From: Nocardia neocaledoniensis
GTDB lineage: Bacteria > Actinomycetota > Actinomycetes > Mycobacteriales > Mycobacteriaceae
DNA length: 64,000 nt
Assembly (NCBI RefSeq): GCF_003182135.1
Contig: NZ_QGTL01000004.1
Coordinates: 372,001-436,000, forward strand
Direction: 5' to 3'
Under the pieces are notes generated by a model. It searched no databases. It had not been told where the DNA came from and saw nothing but the letters and a program-made list of their open reading frames with translations. The position numbers and the translations under genes are program-made. Positions within the stretch are counted from its first letter, which is position 1; the number at the start of each line of letters is the position of its first letter. Of the stretch, positions 24,097 to 33,516 are shown one piece after another.

Positions 24097-25047
24097 ATGC
24101 GCCGTAAAACTGCCGCGGTGCGAAGCAGTCCAGAGCGGGTCCTCCCCGCACCACGAGGCCGCGGGCTGAAAAGCCGCCCGTGGCAGGACTATGCGCTGTT
24201 CCTGGTCCTGGTCGTGCCGAATCTGGTGCTGCTGACGCTGTTCGTTTACCGGCCGCTGGCCGACAACATCCGGCTGTCGTTCACCGACTGGAACATCGCC
24301 GATCCCGTCGCGACCCCGGTGGGTTTCGACAACTACCTCGAGTGGTGGCAGCGCGACGACTCCTGGAAGGTCGTCTCCAACACGGTGATCTTCACCGTGG
24401 CCGCGGTCGCGGTGAGCATGGCGCTCGGTCTCGCGCTGGCCCTGCTGCTCGATCGAAAGCTCTTCGGGCGCAATGTCGTTCGCTCCGCGATTTTCGCGCC
24501 GTTCGTCATCTCCGGCGCGGCCATCGGCGTGGCCTTCCAATTCATCTTCGACCCGAGTTTCGGACTGGTGCAGGACGTGTTGCACCGGCTCGGCGTCGAG
24601 CGGGTGCCGGACTTCTATCAGGACCCGCACTGGGCCCTGTTCATGGTGACGATCACTTACATCTGGAAGAACCTCGGCTACACCTTCGTCATCTATCTCG
24701 CCGCCCTTCAGGGCGTGCGCGCGGAGTTGATGGAGGCGGCCGAAATGGACGGCGCGAGCCGGTGGACGACTTTCACGAAAGTGCTTCTCCCACAATTGCG
24801 TCCGACGACATTCTTCCTGTCGATCACCGTGTTGCTGAATTCGCTGCAGGTCTTCGACATCATCAATGTGATGACGCGCGGCGGACCGCTGGGCAACGGC
24901 ACCACCACGATGGTGTTCCAGGTCTACGAGGAGTCGTTCCGCAATTTCCGGGCCGGCTACGGCGCCACCGTCGCCACCATCATGTTCCTGGTGCTGCTGG
25001 TGGTGACGCTGATCCAGGTGCGCGTCATGGATCGGAACGAGCGATGA
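24097..25047 (+). CDS. ugpA: Sugar/glycerophosphodiester ABC permease UgpA
   Basis: A 316-residue permease of the MalF/UgpA type with six membrane segments. The EAA loop is ELMEAAEMDGASRWTTFTKV (about residues 209-228), where the ATPase docks. NVMTRGGPLGNGTTTMVF near the C-terminus is a family hallmark. Gene order A-E-B-C equals that of M. tuberculosis ugpAEBC, an importer of glycerophosphocholine-like compounds. The start is uncertain: upstream in-frame ATG/GTG codons (from 24046) also follow the terminator, and none has a clear ribosome site. Confidence 0.8.
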   Translation: MRRKTAAVRSSPERVLPAPRGRGLKSRPWQDYALFLVLVVPNLVLLTLFVYRPLADNIRLSFTDWNIADPVATPVGFDNYLEWWQRDDSWKVVSNTVIFTVAAVAVSMALGLALALLLDRKLFGRNVVRSAIFAPFVISGAAIGVAFQFIFDPSFGLVQDVLHRLGVERVPDFYQDPHWALFMVTITYIWKNLGYTFVIYLAALQGVRAELMEAAEMDGASRWTTFTKVLLPQLRPTTFFLSITVLLNSLQVFDIINVMTRGGPLGNGTTTMVFQVYEESFRNFRAGYGATVATIMFLVLLVVTLIQVRVMDRNER

Positions 25048-25910
25048 AACACATCGGCCCACAAACCCTCTCGTACCGCAGGCGCGAACGCGCGATCACC
25101 GCGCTCGGCTATGCCGCGATGGTGTGCGTGCTGATCCTAATCGGCGTGCCGCTGTTCTGGATCCTGATCACCTCGGTCAAGGACCGGCCCGACATCTACA
25201 CCCAGCCCGCGGTGTACTGGCCGCGCACCTGGCACCCGGAGAACTACGGCGAGGCCACCACCACGGTGCCGTTCTGGACCTTCCTGCGCAATTCGCTGAT
25301 CGTCACGGGCGTCGTGTCGGCGGTGAAGTTCGTGCTCGGCGTGTTCAGCGCGTACGGGCTGGTGTTCCTGCGGTTCCCCGGCAAGAACATCGTGTTCCTG
25401 GTGATCATCGCGGCGCTGATGGTGCCCAACCAGATCACCGTCATCTCCAACTACGCGCTCATCGCGCAGCTGGGCTGGCGCAACACCTTCCAGGGCATCA
25501 TCATTCCGCTGTGCGGGGTCGCCTTCGGCACCTTCCTGATGCGCAACCACTTCCTGTCGCTGCCCGGTGAGGTCATCGAGGCGGCCCGGATGGACGGCGC
25601 GAACTGGTGGCGGCTGCTGACCAGGGTGGTGCTGCCGATGTCGGGTCCGACCATGGTCGCGTTCGCGGTCGTCACGCTCGTGAACGAGTGGAACGAATAC
25701 CTGTGGCCGTTCCTGATGGCCGACTCGGCCGAGGTCGCCACTTTGCCGGTGGGCCTCACGCTGCTGCAGAACACCGAGAACCCCTCGGTCACCAACTGGG
25801 GTCCGGTGATGGCGGGCACCGTGCTCACGATGCTGCCGATCCTCATCGTGTTCCTGGCCCTGCAACGTCACATGATCAAAGGCCTCACCTCCGGTGCGGT
25901 CAAGGGTTGA
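25044..25910 (+). CDS. ugpE: Sugar/glycerophosphodiester ABC permease UgpE
   Basis: A 288-residue permease of the MalG/UgpE type. Six hydrophobic segments; EAA loop GEVIEAARMDGANWWRLLTR (about residues 176-195); VNEWNEYLWPFLMA is typical of the second subunit. Its ATG overlaps the ugpA stop (ATGA), so the two membrane subunits are made in step. It forms the channel with UgpA. Confidence 0.88.
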   Translation: MKHIGPQTLSYRRRERAITALGYAAMVCVLILIGVPLFWILITSVKDRPDIYTQPAVYWPRTWHPENYGEATTTVPFWTFLRNSLIVTGVVSAVKFVLGVFSAYGLVFLRFPGKNIVFLVIIAALMVPNQITVISNYALIAQLGWRNTFQGIIIPLCGVAFGTFLMRNHFLSLPGEVIEAARMDGANWWRLLTRVVLPMSGPTMVAFAVVTLVNEWNEYLWPFLMADSAEVATLPVGLTLLQNTENPSVTNWGPVMAGTVLTMLPILIVFLALQRHMIKGLTSGAVKG

Positions 25911-25929
25911 TTCTCGAACGGAGATCCAC

Positions 25930-27258
25930 GTGTCCACAACACGATTCCCGGCGCTGAGCCGTCGCGGCTTCCTCGGTCTCACCGGCGCCGCCGCCGCGGG
26001 TCTGGCGCTGACCGCCTGCGCGGGCACCGGCGGCGGGTCCGGGTCCGGCGGCGACGCCAAGACCATCACCTTCTGGTCCAACCACCCCGGCACGTCCAAG
26101 GAACTCGAGCTGGAGCTGATCAACCGCTTCACCGCGAAGTACCCCGACCTCACGGTCAACCTGGTCGACGCGGGCAAGAACTACGAGGAGGTGGCGCAGA
26201 AGTTCAACGCCGCGCTCACCGGCGGCGACCTGCCCGATGTCGTCGTGCTCTCGGATGTCTGGTGGTTCAACTACGCGCTGACCAAGGCGATCGAGCCGCT
26301 CGACGGGCTCTTCGGCGCGGCCGGCGTGCAGCTCGACGACTACGTCGACTCGCTCGCGGCCGACTACCTCTTCGACGGCAAGCACTACGCCCTGCCCTAC
26401 GCCCGCTCGACCCCGCTGTTCTATTACAACAAGGACGTGTGGGCGAAAGCCGGTCTGCCCGACCGCGGCCCGAACTCCTGGCAGGAATTCGACGAGTGGG
26501 GCCCGAAGCTGCAGTCGGTGGTCGGCGCCGACAAGTTCGCGCACGCCTGGGGCGATGCCAAGAACTACCTCGGCTGGACCTTCCAGGGCCCGAACTGGAC
26601 CTTCGGCGGCGCCTACTCCGACAAATGGCAGCTGAAATTCACCGACCCGGGTTCGATCGCCGCGGCCACCTACCTGCGCGACTCGATCAATGTGAAGAAG
26701 TACGCGGCGATCCGCCCGCAGATCGCGGTCGACTTCGGCACCGGCGTCGCGGCCTCGACGATCGCCTCCACCGGTGACCTCAAGGGCATCAAGAAGAACG
26801 CCGACGGCAAGTTCGAGCTGGGCACCGCGTTCCTGCCGCACCCGAACGGCCCCGGCGTCACCACCGGCGGCGCCGGCCTGGCCATCCCCTCGCGCATCTC
26901 CGATGAGCGAAAGGCCAACGCGCTCAAGTTCATCGAGTTCGTCACCAACGCGGCCAACACCGCGTACTTCTCGCAGAACACCGGGTACATGCCGGTGCGC
27001 AAGTCGGCGGTCAACGACCCGTCCGAGGTGGACTTCCTGGCGAAGAACCCCAATTCGAAGGTCGCCATCGACCAGCTGGCGGTGACCAAGTCGCAGGACT
27101 ACGCGCGGGTGTTCGTGCCCGGCGCCGATCAGATCATCGGCACCGGCTACGAGCAGATCGGCCTCCAGAACGCCGATCCCGCGACCGTGCTGGCGAAGGT
27201 CGCCGCCGACGTGCAGGCGATCATCGACCGGCAGATCACGCCCAAGCTGCCGAAGTAG
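25930..27258 (+). CDS. ugpB: Substrate-binding lipoprotein UgpB, Tat signal
   Basis: A 442-residue binding protein. The N-terminus carries a twin-arginine motif, LSRRGFLGL (about residues 10-18), and a lipobox LTACAG (Cys about 31), so it is a Tat-exported lipoprotein. The mature part has the extracellular solute-binding family 1 pattern: FWSNHPGTSKELE, ALTGGDLPDVVVLSDVWWF and PYARSTPLFYYNKDVW, segments I recall from mycobacterial UgpB, which binds glycerophosphocholine. The GTG start follows CGGAGATCC. A strong hairpin follows its stop, before ugpC. Confidence 0.85.
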   Translation: MSTTRFPALSRRGFLGLTGAAAAGLALTACAGTGGGSGSGGDAKTITFWSNHPGTSKELELELINRFTAKYPDLTVNLVDAGKNYEEVAQKFNAALTGGDLPDVVVLSDVWWFNYALTKAIEPLDGLFGAAGVQLDDYVDSLAADYLFDGKHYALPYARSTPLFYYNKDVWAKAGLPDRGPNSWQEFDEWGPKLQSVVGADKFAHAWGDAKNYLGWTFQGPNWTFGGAYSDKWQLKFTDPGSIAAATYLRDSINVKKYAAIRPQIAVDFGTGVAASTIASTGDLKGIKKNADGKFELGTAFLPHPNGPGVTTGGAGLAIPSRISDERKANALKFIEFVTNAANTAYFSQNTGYMPVRKSAVNDPSEVDFLAKNPNSKVAIDQLAVTKSQDYARVFVPGADQIIGTGYEQIGLQNADPATVLAKVAADVQAIIDRQITPKLPK

Positions 27259-27267
27259 TCACCCCGT

Positions 27268-27296
27268 GGGCCGGTGGTCGTGGTGACCACCGGCCC
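27268..27296 (+). terminator. Intercistronic hairpin between ugpB and ugpC
   Basis: GGGCCGGTGGTC (27268-27279) pairs perfectly with 27285-27296 around a 5-base loop, in the 62-base ugpB-ugpC gap. No T-run follows, so it is more likely an RNA-stability element or partial terminator. It would leave more binding protein than ATPase, as seen in other importer operons. Confidence 0.6.
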
Positions 27297-27320
27297 GCCT
27301 CGTTCCCAGGAGAAACCCCC

Positions 27321-28397
27321 ATGGCGACAGTGCAGTTCGACGGTGTCACGCACCGCTATCCCGGCGCCGACACCCCCGCTGTCGACGCACTCGATCTCGA
27401 TATCGCCGACGGCGAGTTCCTCGTGCTGGTCGGGCCGTCGGGCTGCGGCAAGTCGACCAGTTTGCGCATGCTCGCGGGTCTGGAGTCGGTGGAGGAGGGG
27501 ACGATCTGGATCGGCGATCGCGACGTCACCGGGCTGCCGCCGCGCGCCCGCGACGTGGCCATGGTGTTCCAGAGCTACGCGCTGTATCCGAACATGACCG
27601 TCGCCGAGAACATGGGCTTCGCCCTGCGCAACGCGGGAATGAGCAAGTCCGACACTCTCGTTCGCGTGCGCGAGGCGGCGGCGATGCTGGAGCTCGAACC
27701 GCTGCTCGATCGCAAGCCGGCCAAGCTCTCCGGTGGTCAGCGCCAGCGCGTCGCGATGGGCCGGGCGATCGTGCGCCGCCCGCAGGTGTTCTGCATGGAC
27801 GAACCGCTGTCGAACCTCGACGCCAAACTGCGGGTGAGCACCCGCTCCCAGATCGCCGCGCTGCAGCAGCGGCTCGGCACCACCACGGTCTACGTCACCC
27901 ACGACCAGGTCGAGGCGATGACGATGGGTCACCGCGTCGCCGTCCTGCGCGACGGCACGCTCCAGCAGATCGCCTCACCGCGCGAGCTCTACGACAACCC
28001 GGTGAACACCTTCGTCGCCGGTTTCATCGGCTCACCCGGCATGAACCTGCTCGAAGCGCCCGTCTCCGACGGCGCGGCCGTGCTCGACGGCCTGCGAATC
28101 CCGGTGCCGCGCAGCGTGACCGGCAAGCGCGTCGTCCTCGGCATCCGCCCCGAATCCTGGGAGGTCACCACCGACCCCCAGGGCATCACCGTCGTCGCCG
28201 AACTCCTCGAGGAACTCGGCGCCGAGTCCTTCGTCTACACCCACGGCGCGGGCACCGACTGGTCAACCCGCTCCGGCAAGATCGTCATCCGCGTCGACCG
28301 CCGCTTCCACACCACCCTCGGCGAAACCCTCCACCTGCGCCCCAAGCCCGACGAGATCTTCTACTTCGACGCCACGTCCGACGAGCGCCTGCGCTGA
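27321..28397 (+). CDS. ugpC: ABC transporter ATPase UgpC
   Basis: A 358-residue ATPase of the MalK/UgpC type: Walker A GPSGCGKST (about residues 39-47), Q-loop FQSYALYPNMTV (about 82-93), signature LSGGQRQR (about 135-142), Walker B VFCMDEPLSNLDAKLR (about 155-170), switch His in THDQVEAMTMG. The C-terminal third is the TOBE/OB regulatory domain. The ATG follows CCAGGAGAAACCCCC. It drives import through UgpA/E. Confidence 0.9.
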   Translation: MATVQFDGVTHRYPGADTPAVDALDLDIADGEFLVLVGPSGCGKSTSLRMLAGLESVEEGTIWIGDRDVTGLPPRARDVAMVFQSYALYPNMTVAENMGFALRNAGMSKSDTLVRVREAAAMLELEPLLDRKPAKLSGGQRQRVAMGRAIVRRPQVFCMDEPLSNLDAKLRVSTRSQIAALQQRLGTTTVYVTHDQVEAMTMGHRVAVLRDGTLQQIASPRELYDNPVNTFVAGFIGSPGMNLLEAPVSDGAAVLDGLRIPVPRSVTGKRVVLGIRPESWEVTTDPQGITVVAELLEELGAESFVYTHGAGTDWSTRSGKIVIRVDRRFHTTLGETLHLRPKPDEIFYFDATSDERLR

Positions 28398-28428
28398 GTC
28401 GCGCCCACTGTCCCGGGCTGGTCTCGCA

Positions 28429-28830
28429 TCAGGATCGAGGCAGCAGGGTGGCCGGGGTGATGGTAACGGCGAAGGGGGTACGGAGGTCGGCGGCATCGTC
28501 GGCGGCTACCCGGTGAGTTTGCTCGTATCCGCCGTCGGGGCCGAGCCGGTAGGCGAACAGGACCGGCAACGTCTCACCGGGAAATTGGCCTGTGAACGGA
28601 TTGATCTCGAATCGCCAGTAAGAGGCGATACCGGCAGCGCTGTACATGATCGGCTTGACGACACGGTCTGTCATCGTCGTCGACCGCGAGACGACCTCCA
28701 CGACCAAGTCCACCTGGTCGACCGGAACGCCGCGGGCATCGAGGTCGACCGCACCGGCGGCGACCATGACATCACGGGCATCGCCATACGGGCCACCTCC
28801 TTCGCCGTTCTCGGAACCCGAGCGGGTCAA
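28429..28830 (-). pseudogene. Remnant of an Uma2/DUF820 family gene
   Basis: The open stretch codes for the C-terminal two thirds of an Uma2-type PD-(D/E)XK-like protein: DLDARGVPVDQVDLVVEVVS, DRVVKPIMYSAAGIASYWRFE. Family members are about 190 residues and begin with a conserved helical part about 60 residues upstream of this block; that part is absent. Only a TTG is available as a start. The missing 5' end suggests a decayed copy, although a short expressed form cannot be excluded. The 106 bases between it and the MBL gene hold no gene. Confidence 0.6.
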
Positions 28831-28936
28831 TCAATATAAGCGGGACGGTGTCACCCAGCACCGGAATGCGAACCGCCCGCGACCCGGGCTGTCGGCAGCT
28901 TTGGCAAGTCGCGCCGGGTGTTGACAGAAACCCAGC

Positions 28937-29689
28937 TCAATCGCGTTGGTGCCGGGCGTTTTCCCTGGCAAGTGCCACCGCCGCGGCGATGCCGTCGCGC
29001 CAGACCGGACCGTGGCCGGGCAGGACGTTGTCGGCGGGGACGGACTCGAGGGTGGTGTAGCCGGCGAGGGTGGCCGGGGTGTCGTGGTTGAAGAAGTTCG
29101 GAAGGGGTTGGGGACCTTGGATTTTCGAGGTGGGGTGGGCGGTGACCAGGGCATCGCCGGTGGCAATGGCTCCTGCCTCCGGGAGATGGAAGGCCGAGTG
29201 GCCTGAGGTGTGGCCGGGGCAGGGGAGCGGGACGGGGTGGCCGGGGAGGTCCAGGGGGCCTTCGGTGGGGAAGGGCTGGATGTGGGGAACGATGTTCTTG
29301 CGGAGGCCGCCCGCGGCGGTGATGCGGGCGGCCCAGGCGATGGTGTCGCGGTCGGTGAGACGCTTGATCACGTCGAGTGGAGTCGCGGACTCGTGGCACT
29401 CGCCGCGGGCGTGGGCCACCTCGATTGCGCTGGTGTAGGCGGGAATGCCGTAGTGGCTGTGCAGGTGGTTCATGGCACCGACGTGGTCGAGATGCGCGTG
29501 AGTCAGCAGGATCGCGGCGATGTCCTCGGGCCGATGGCCGATGCCGCGGATCGCCTTCTCGATCGTCGCCGCGTCGCCGTACCAACCCGCATCGATCAAG
29601 GTGAGATCCCGGCCGTCGCGCAAGAGGTACATGTTGACGTGGGTGCCACCGATGACGAAGACATCATCGGCCACCAGCTCACAAGACAT
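28937..29689 (-). CDS. Metallo-beta-lactamase fold hydrolase
   Basis: A 250-residue MBL-fold enzyme. Metal ligands are visible: THAHLDH (about residues 62-68), PGHTSGHS with the third His (about 157-164), GDALV Asp (about 176), and LPGHGP with the last His (about 222). The compact size and GHTSGHSAFHLP resemble glyoxalase II-like hydrolases and quorum-lactone hydrolases; the real substrate is unknown. The ATG follows TGGAGTTGTG. It starts 95 bases from the M13 protease stop, same strand. Confidence 0.85.
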   Translation of the reverse strand: MSCELVADDVFVIGGTHVNMYLLRDGRDLTLIDAGWYGDAATIEKAIRGIGHRPEDIAAILLTHAHLDHVGAMNHLHSHYGIPAYTSAIEVAHARGECHESATPLDVIKRLTDRDTIAWAARITAAGGLRKNIVPHIQPFPTEGPLDLPGHPVPLPCPGHTSGHSAFHLPEAGAIATGDALVTAHPTSKIQGPQPLPNFFNHDTPATLAGYTTLESVPADNVLPGHGPVWRDGIAAAVALARENARHQRD

Positions 29690-29783
29690 CACAACTCCAT
29701 CGCGTCCGGCCGCTCGAGCAACCGTACCGGTCAGGCCTTGCGAGCACCGATCAATTCGGTTTCCATCATCGCACCCGCGGCGT

Positions 29784-31799
29784 CTACCAGATCGTCACGC
29801 GCTCCTCGGGGGCCAGGTAGAGCTTGTCGTCGGAGGTCACGTCGAAGGCTTCGTAGAAGCTGTCGATGTTGCGAACGACGGCGTTGCAGCGGAACTCCGG
29901 CGGGGAGTGCGGGTCGACGGCGAGGCGGCGGATCGCCTCCTCGGGGCGCGCCTTGGTGCGCCACACCTGGGCCCAGCCGTAGAACACGCGCTGCAGGCCG
30001 GTGAGGCCGTCGATCACCGGTGGTTCGGCGCCGTCGAGGGAGATCTTGTACGCGGCCAGGGCGATCGAGAGACCGCCCAGGTCGCCGATGTTCTCGCCGA
30101 TGGTGAACTCGCCGTTGACCTTGTGCTCGTCGGCCAGGTCGGCGGGGGAGAGCACGCTGTACTGATCGATCAGCGCCTTGGTGCGCTTGGCGAACTCGGC
30201 GCGGTCGTCGTCGGTCCACCAGTCCTTCATGTTGCCGTCGCCGTCGTACTTGGCGCCCTGGTCGTCGAAACCGTGGCCGATCTCGTGGCCGATCACGGCG
30301 CCGATGCCGCCGTAGTTGGCGGCGTCGTCGGCGTTCATGTCGAAGAACGGCGGCTGCAGGATCGCGGCGGGGAAGACGATCTCGTTCATGCCCGGGTTGT
30401 AGTAGGCGTTCACGGTCTGCGGAGTCATGAACCATTCGCCCCGGTCCACCTCGCCACCCAGCTTGCCCAGGTCGCGGTCGTGATCGGCGGCGTAGCCGCG
30501 GCGGTAGTTGCCCACCAGGTCGGCCCGGTCGATCTCGACCGCGGAGTAGTCGCGCCAGGTGTCGGGGTAGCCGATCTTGGGGGTGAACTTCGCCAGCTTG
30601 GTCAGCGCGGCCGCCCTGGTGTCCTGGCCCATCCACTCGAGCTCGGCGATGTTGCGCCGGTAGGCCTCCTGCAGATTCGCGACCAGCTCCACCATCCGCG
30701 CCTTGGCCTGCGGCGGGAAGTGCTTGGCCACATACAGTTTGCCGACGGCCTCGCCGAGCAGGTCCTGCACCAGCGAGACGCCGCGCTTCCACCGTTCCCG
30801 GTTCTCCTGCGCGCCGGTGAGAGTGCGCCCGTAGAAGTCGAAGTTCTCCTCGACGATCTCGTCGGTGAGGAAGGCGGCCCTGGCGTGCAGCACCTGCCAG
30901 CGGGCCCAGTCCTGCCAATCCGTGTACGGCACAGCGGCCCACGCCTGCGCGAAGGCGCGCACGTAGTCGGGCTGGCGGACCACCAGCTCGGCGAACAGCT
31001 CGGCGCCCGCCCGGTCGACACCGGCGGAGACGGCCTCGACCCAGGCGGCCCAGTCGAATTCGGGGTTGCGCGCGGCGAGATCGGCGAGGGTGACGAGGTT
31101 GTAGCTCTTCTCGGCGTCGCGGCGACGCACCACGTCCCAGTGGCCAGCGGCGAGGGTGCGCTCCAGCTCGAACACCCGGCGGGCGGCGTCCTCGGGGTCG
31201 GCGGGGAGCAAGCCGGCCAGGGCCGGGTCGGCGGCGGCGATGGTGAACATCTTCGCGATGTGCGCCTGGTAGGCGGTGCGGATCTCGGCGAACTCGTCGG
31301 ACCGGTAGTACGACTCGTCGGGCAGACCGATGCCGGACTGGGTGGCGTGCACCAGATAGCGGGTGGAGTCTTTGTCGTCGGTGTCGACGTAGTAGCCGAG
31401 CGCGCCGCGCACACCGGTGCGCTGCAGGCGGCCGAGCAGGGCGGCGAACGCGCTCTGATCGGCCACCTCGGCGATCTCGCGCAGCTCGCCGGCGATCGGC
31501 GTGAACCCGGCCGCGGCCACCGCGTCGGTGTCCATGAAGCTGGAATACAGATCGCCGATCTTGCGGGCGTCGGCGTCGTCGGAGGTGCCCGCCGCGCTCT
31601 CGGTGATGATCGCCTGCACGTCGAGCTCGGCCTGGTCGTAGAGCGTGCGGAAGGCGCCGTCGACCGCGCGGTCGGCCGGGATCTCGTACTCGGCCAGCCA
31701 CTGACCGTTGACGTGCGCGAACAGATCGTCCTGCACCCGCACATCCTGATCACGGAAGGACAGGTCGATACCGGAGGGAGCGCTCAGATCGGAAGTCAC
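29784..31799 (-). CDS. zmp1: M13 family zinc metalloprotease (Zmp1-like)
   Basis: A 671-residue neprilysin-type peptidase. The zinc site is VIGHEIGHGFDDQG (about residues 494-507), followed by ENIGDLGG with the Glu ligand (about 561-568). NAYYNPGMNEIVFPA is the substrate-binding N-A-Y-Y/F motif. There is no signal peptide or membrane anchor, as in M. tuberculosis Zmp1 (Rv0198c), which nevertheless acts outside the cell during infection. Length equals the family norm. Starts at a GTG after CTGGAGCGC. Confidence 0.9.
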   Translation of the reverse strand: MTSDLSAPSGIDLSFRDQDVRVQDDLFAHVNGQWLAEYEIPADRAVDGAFRTLYDQAELDVQAIITESAAGTSDDADARKIGDLYSSFMDTDAVAAAGFTPIAGELREIAEVADQSAFAALLGRLQRTGVRGALGYYVDTDDKDSTRYLVHATQSGIGLPDESYYRSDEFAEIRTAYQAHIAKMFTIAAADPALAGLLPADPEDAARRVFELERTLAAGHWDVVRRRDAEKSYNLVTLADLAARNPEFDWAAWVEAVSAGVDRAGAELFAELVVRQPDYVRAFAQAWAAVPYTDWQDWARWQVLHARAAFLTDEIVEENFDFYGRTLTGAQENRERWKRGVSLVQDLLGEAVGKLYVAKHFPPQAKARMVELVANLQEAYRRNIAELEWMGQDTRAAALTKLAKFTPKIGYPDTWRDYSAVEIDRADLVGNYRRGYAADHDRDLGKLGGEVDRGEWFMTPQTVNAYYNPGMNEIVFPAAILQPPFFDMNADDAANYGGIGAVIGHEIGHGFDDQGAKYDGDGNMKDWWTDDDRAEFAKRTKALIDQYSVLSPADLADEHKVNGEFTIGENIGDLGGLSIALAAYKISLDGAEPPVIDGLTGLQRVFYGWAQVWRTKARPEEAIRRLAVDPHSPPEFRCNAVVRNIDSFYEAFDVTSDDKLYLAPEERVTIW

Positions 31800-31847
31800 G
31801 CGCTCCAGTATGCAGAATTCGCGCCAGCCGGTGGGGCCGGTGAGCCG

Positions 31848-32993
31848 TCACGAGCCGCCGGGGCACAGCGCATGGTCGATCAGGGCCGCCGCCGTTCGCT
31901 CCTGTTCGAGAATGTGCTCCGGGGTGTCGCCGAGCGCCTCGGACATCGACACCACCGCGCTGCGGGCGCCGTCGCTGGTGACGCCGTTGAGGGTGATGTA
32001 CCCACCGTCCCCGCCCTCATGGCTCCAGTAACCTCCGCCGCAGCTCAGCGGACGTTCGAGCAGACCGAGCCCGTAGCGGCCGCCCGGCCACATGGGCTCG
32101 AGGTCCGGGCTCACCGGGACGCCCCGCTTCATCTCGGCCAGTTCCGCCGGTGCGAGCAGACGGCCGTCGAGCAGCGCGCGGAAGAAGTCGTTCTGGTCCC
32201 TGGTGGTCGTCACCCACGACAGCGCGTGGCCCAACGGGACCTGCTCGGTGACATCGATCTCGGCGTCGGGGCCGAAGAACTCGTAGGACCGCGCGTGCGG
32301 CGCCGGCAGTGTCGGCGAGGTGCCCGTCCAGCGGGTGTCGTCGAGGCCGAGCGGGCCGACGACGCGCTCGTCGATCGCCTGATGACCGGGCCTGCCGGTG
32401 GCTCGTTCGATGATCAGGTCGAGCAGCAGGTAGCCGGTGTTCGAATACGCCCAGGCCGCACCGGGTGCGGAGGCGGGCGCGTTCGTCAGGGTGCGGGCCA
32501 CCAGCTGCTCGGTGCCGTGCTGGTCGTAGCGCTGCTCGAGGTATTCCGCCGGGGTGGTGTAGCCGGGGAGGTCGTCGCGCAGGCCGCTGGTGTGCTGGAG
32601 CAGGTGGCGGATCGTGATGGCGCTCCCGCTGTCCCGCAGAGTTTCCGGCAGCCAACGGCCCACCGGGTCGTCGATGGACAGCGTGCCCTCGGCGGCGAGT
32701 TGCAGCACGACCGTGGCGACCATGGTCTTGACCGTGCTCGCCATCCGGAAGTAGCCGTCGGCGGAGACCGGGGCGCCGGTGGTGCGATCGGCGGTGCCCG
32801 CCGTGGCCACCGCCTCGCCGTCCGGTGTGATCACGCGCGCCTGGACCCCGCTGATCCCGAGCGCGTGGATGGCCGCGACATCTGCGCGCAGCCGCTGCTC
32901 GACGGAATTCCCCTCCGGCCCAGCACATCCGGCGACGGCGAGCACAGCCGCCCCGAGAGCGGCCACGCGCCACCGCCACGATGTCGAAGTCAT
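31848..32993 (-). CDS. Beta-lactamase/D-Ala-D-Ala carboxypeptidase-like lipoprotein
   Basis: A 381-residue serine hydrolase. Lipobox VAGCAG (Cys about residue 23) makes it a lipoprotein. Motifs: S-x-x-K in MASTVKTM (Ser about 83), Y-x-N in AYSNTG (about 185), H-x-G in SHEGGDGG (about 321). This fits the R61-like DD-peptidase/class C group; actinobacterial members often act on peptidoglycan or esters. The ATG three bases inside the longest frame is preferred over the adjacent GTG. It lies 48 bases upstream of zmp1 and may be co-transcribed. Confidence 0.8.
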   Translation of the reverse strand: MTSTSWRWRVAALGAAVLAVAGCAGPEGNSVEQRLRADVAAIHALGISGVQARVITPDGEAVATAGTADRTTGAPVSADGYFRMASTVKTMVATVVLQLAAEGTLSIDDPVGRWLPETLRDSGSAITIRHLLQHTSGLRDDLPGYTTPAEYLEQRYDQHGTEQLVARTLTNAPASAPGAAWAYSNTGYLLLDLIIERATGRPGHQAIDERVVGPLGLDDTRWTGTSPTLPAPHARSYEFFGPDAEIDVTEQVPLGHALSWVTTTRDQNDFFRALLDGRLLAPAELAEMKRGVPVSPDLEPMWPGGRYGLGLLERPLSCGGGYWSHEGGDGGYITLNGVTSDGARSAVVSMSEALGDTPEHILEQERTAAALIDHALCPGGS

Positions 32994-33140
32994 CACCGAA
33001 CACTATTTCCGGAACGGCCCGGCCCACATCCGGCACAACCCTGGGATACACCCGGACAATTCACCCGAAAGCGGTGCGCTTCCAGGTGAATCGGTGCAGG
33101 CGGCGATCCGTCGGCAACCCCGTTTCAGCCGGCTCGCCGA

Positions 33141-33506
33141 CTAGGCGCAGACGAATTCGTCGTCGCGGACGCCCGCGACGAAGGCCTCCCACTCGCCGGC
33201 GGTGAAGCGGAGCAGCACGTCCTCGTGGCGCAGCGTCGCCGACCCGTCGACGGCGACGTGGGCGACCAGTTCGGGGTGGCGGCGGGAGCTCAGCAGGCAG
33301 TGTAAGAAGGCGGTCCACACCTCGGCGTCGACGGTGATGATCGGCTCCTCGGAACCGATGTTCATCGGATTGCGACGGAATTTGCTGTCACGTATCTGAA
33401 CGATGTCGCCGTCGAATCGAACCTCGACACATTGATTGCCGTTGTTCGAACGCGACGAGGTGAACCAGCCGTGATCGGCCGGGCGGCGACGAGCGGTGGT
33501 GGACAT
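33141..33506 (-). CDS. DUF397 protein with two DUF397 units
   Basis: A 121-residue protein. Unit one is WFTSSRSNNGNQCVEVRFDG ... VQIRDSKFRRNP (about residues 14-48), the classic DUF397 block. A shorter second unit ends VLLRFTAGEWEAFVAGVRDDEF (about 97-118). DUF397 proteins are small partners of XRE/DUF5753 regulators in streptomycetes and nocardiae (WhiJ-type pairs). Its start is 10 bases after the regulator's stop, so the pair forms an operon. Role: probably modulates the regulator; the mechanism is not established. Confidence 0.8.
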   Translation of the reverse strand: MSTTARRRPADHGWFTSSRSNNGNQCVEVRFDGDIVQIRDSKFRRNPMNIGSEEPIITVDAEVWTAFLHCLLSSRRHPELVAHVAVDGSATLRHEDVLLRFTAGEWEAFVAGVRDDEFVCA

Positions 33507-33516
33507 ACCTTGAATC

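Noticed and set aside
29520..33089. 1189-codon plus-strand frame opposite zmp1 and the beta-lactamase-like gene
   Set aside because: The product has no domain and consists of Val/Gly/Arg/His-rich sequence mirroring the real genes.
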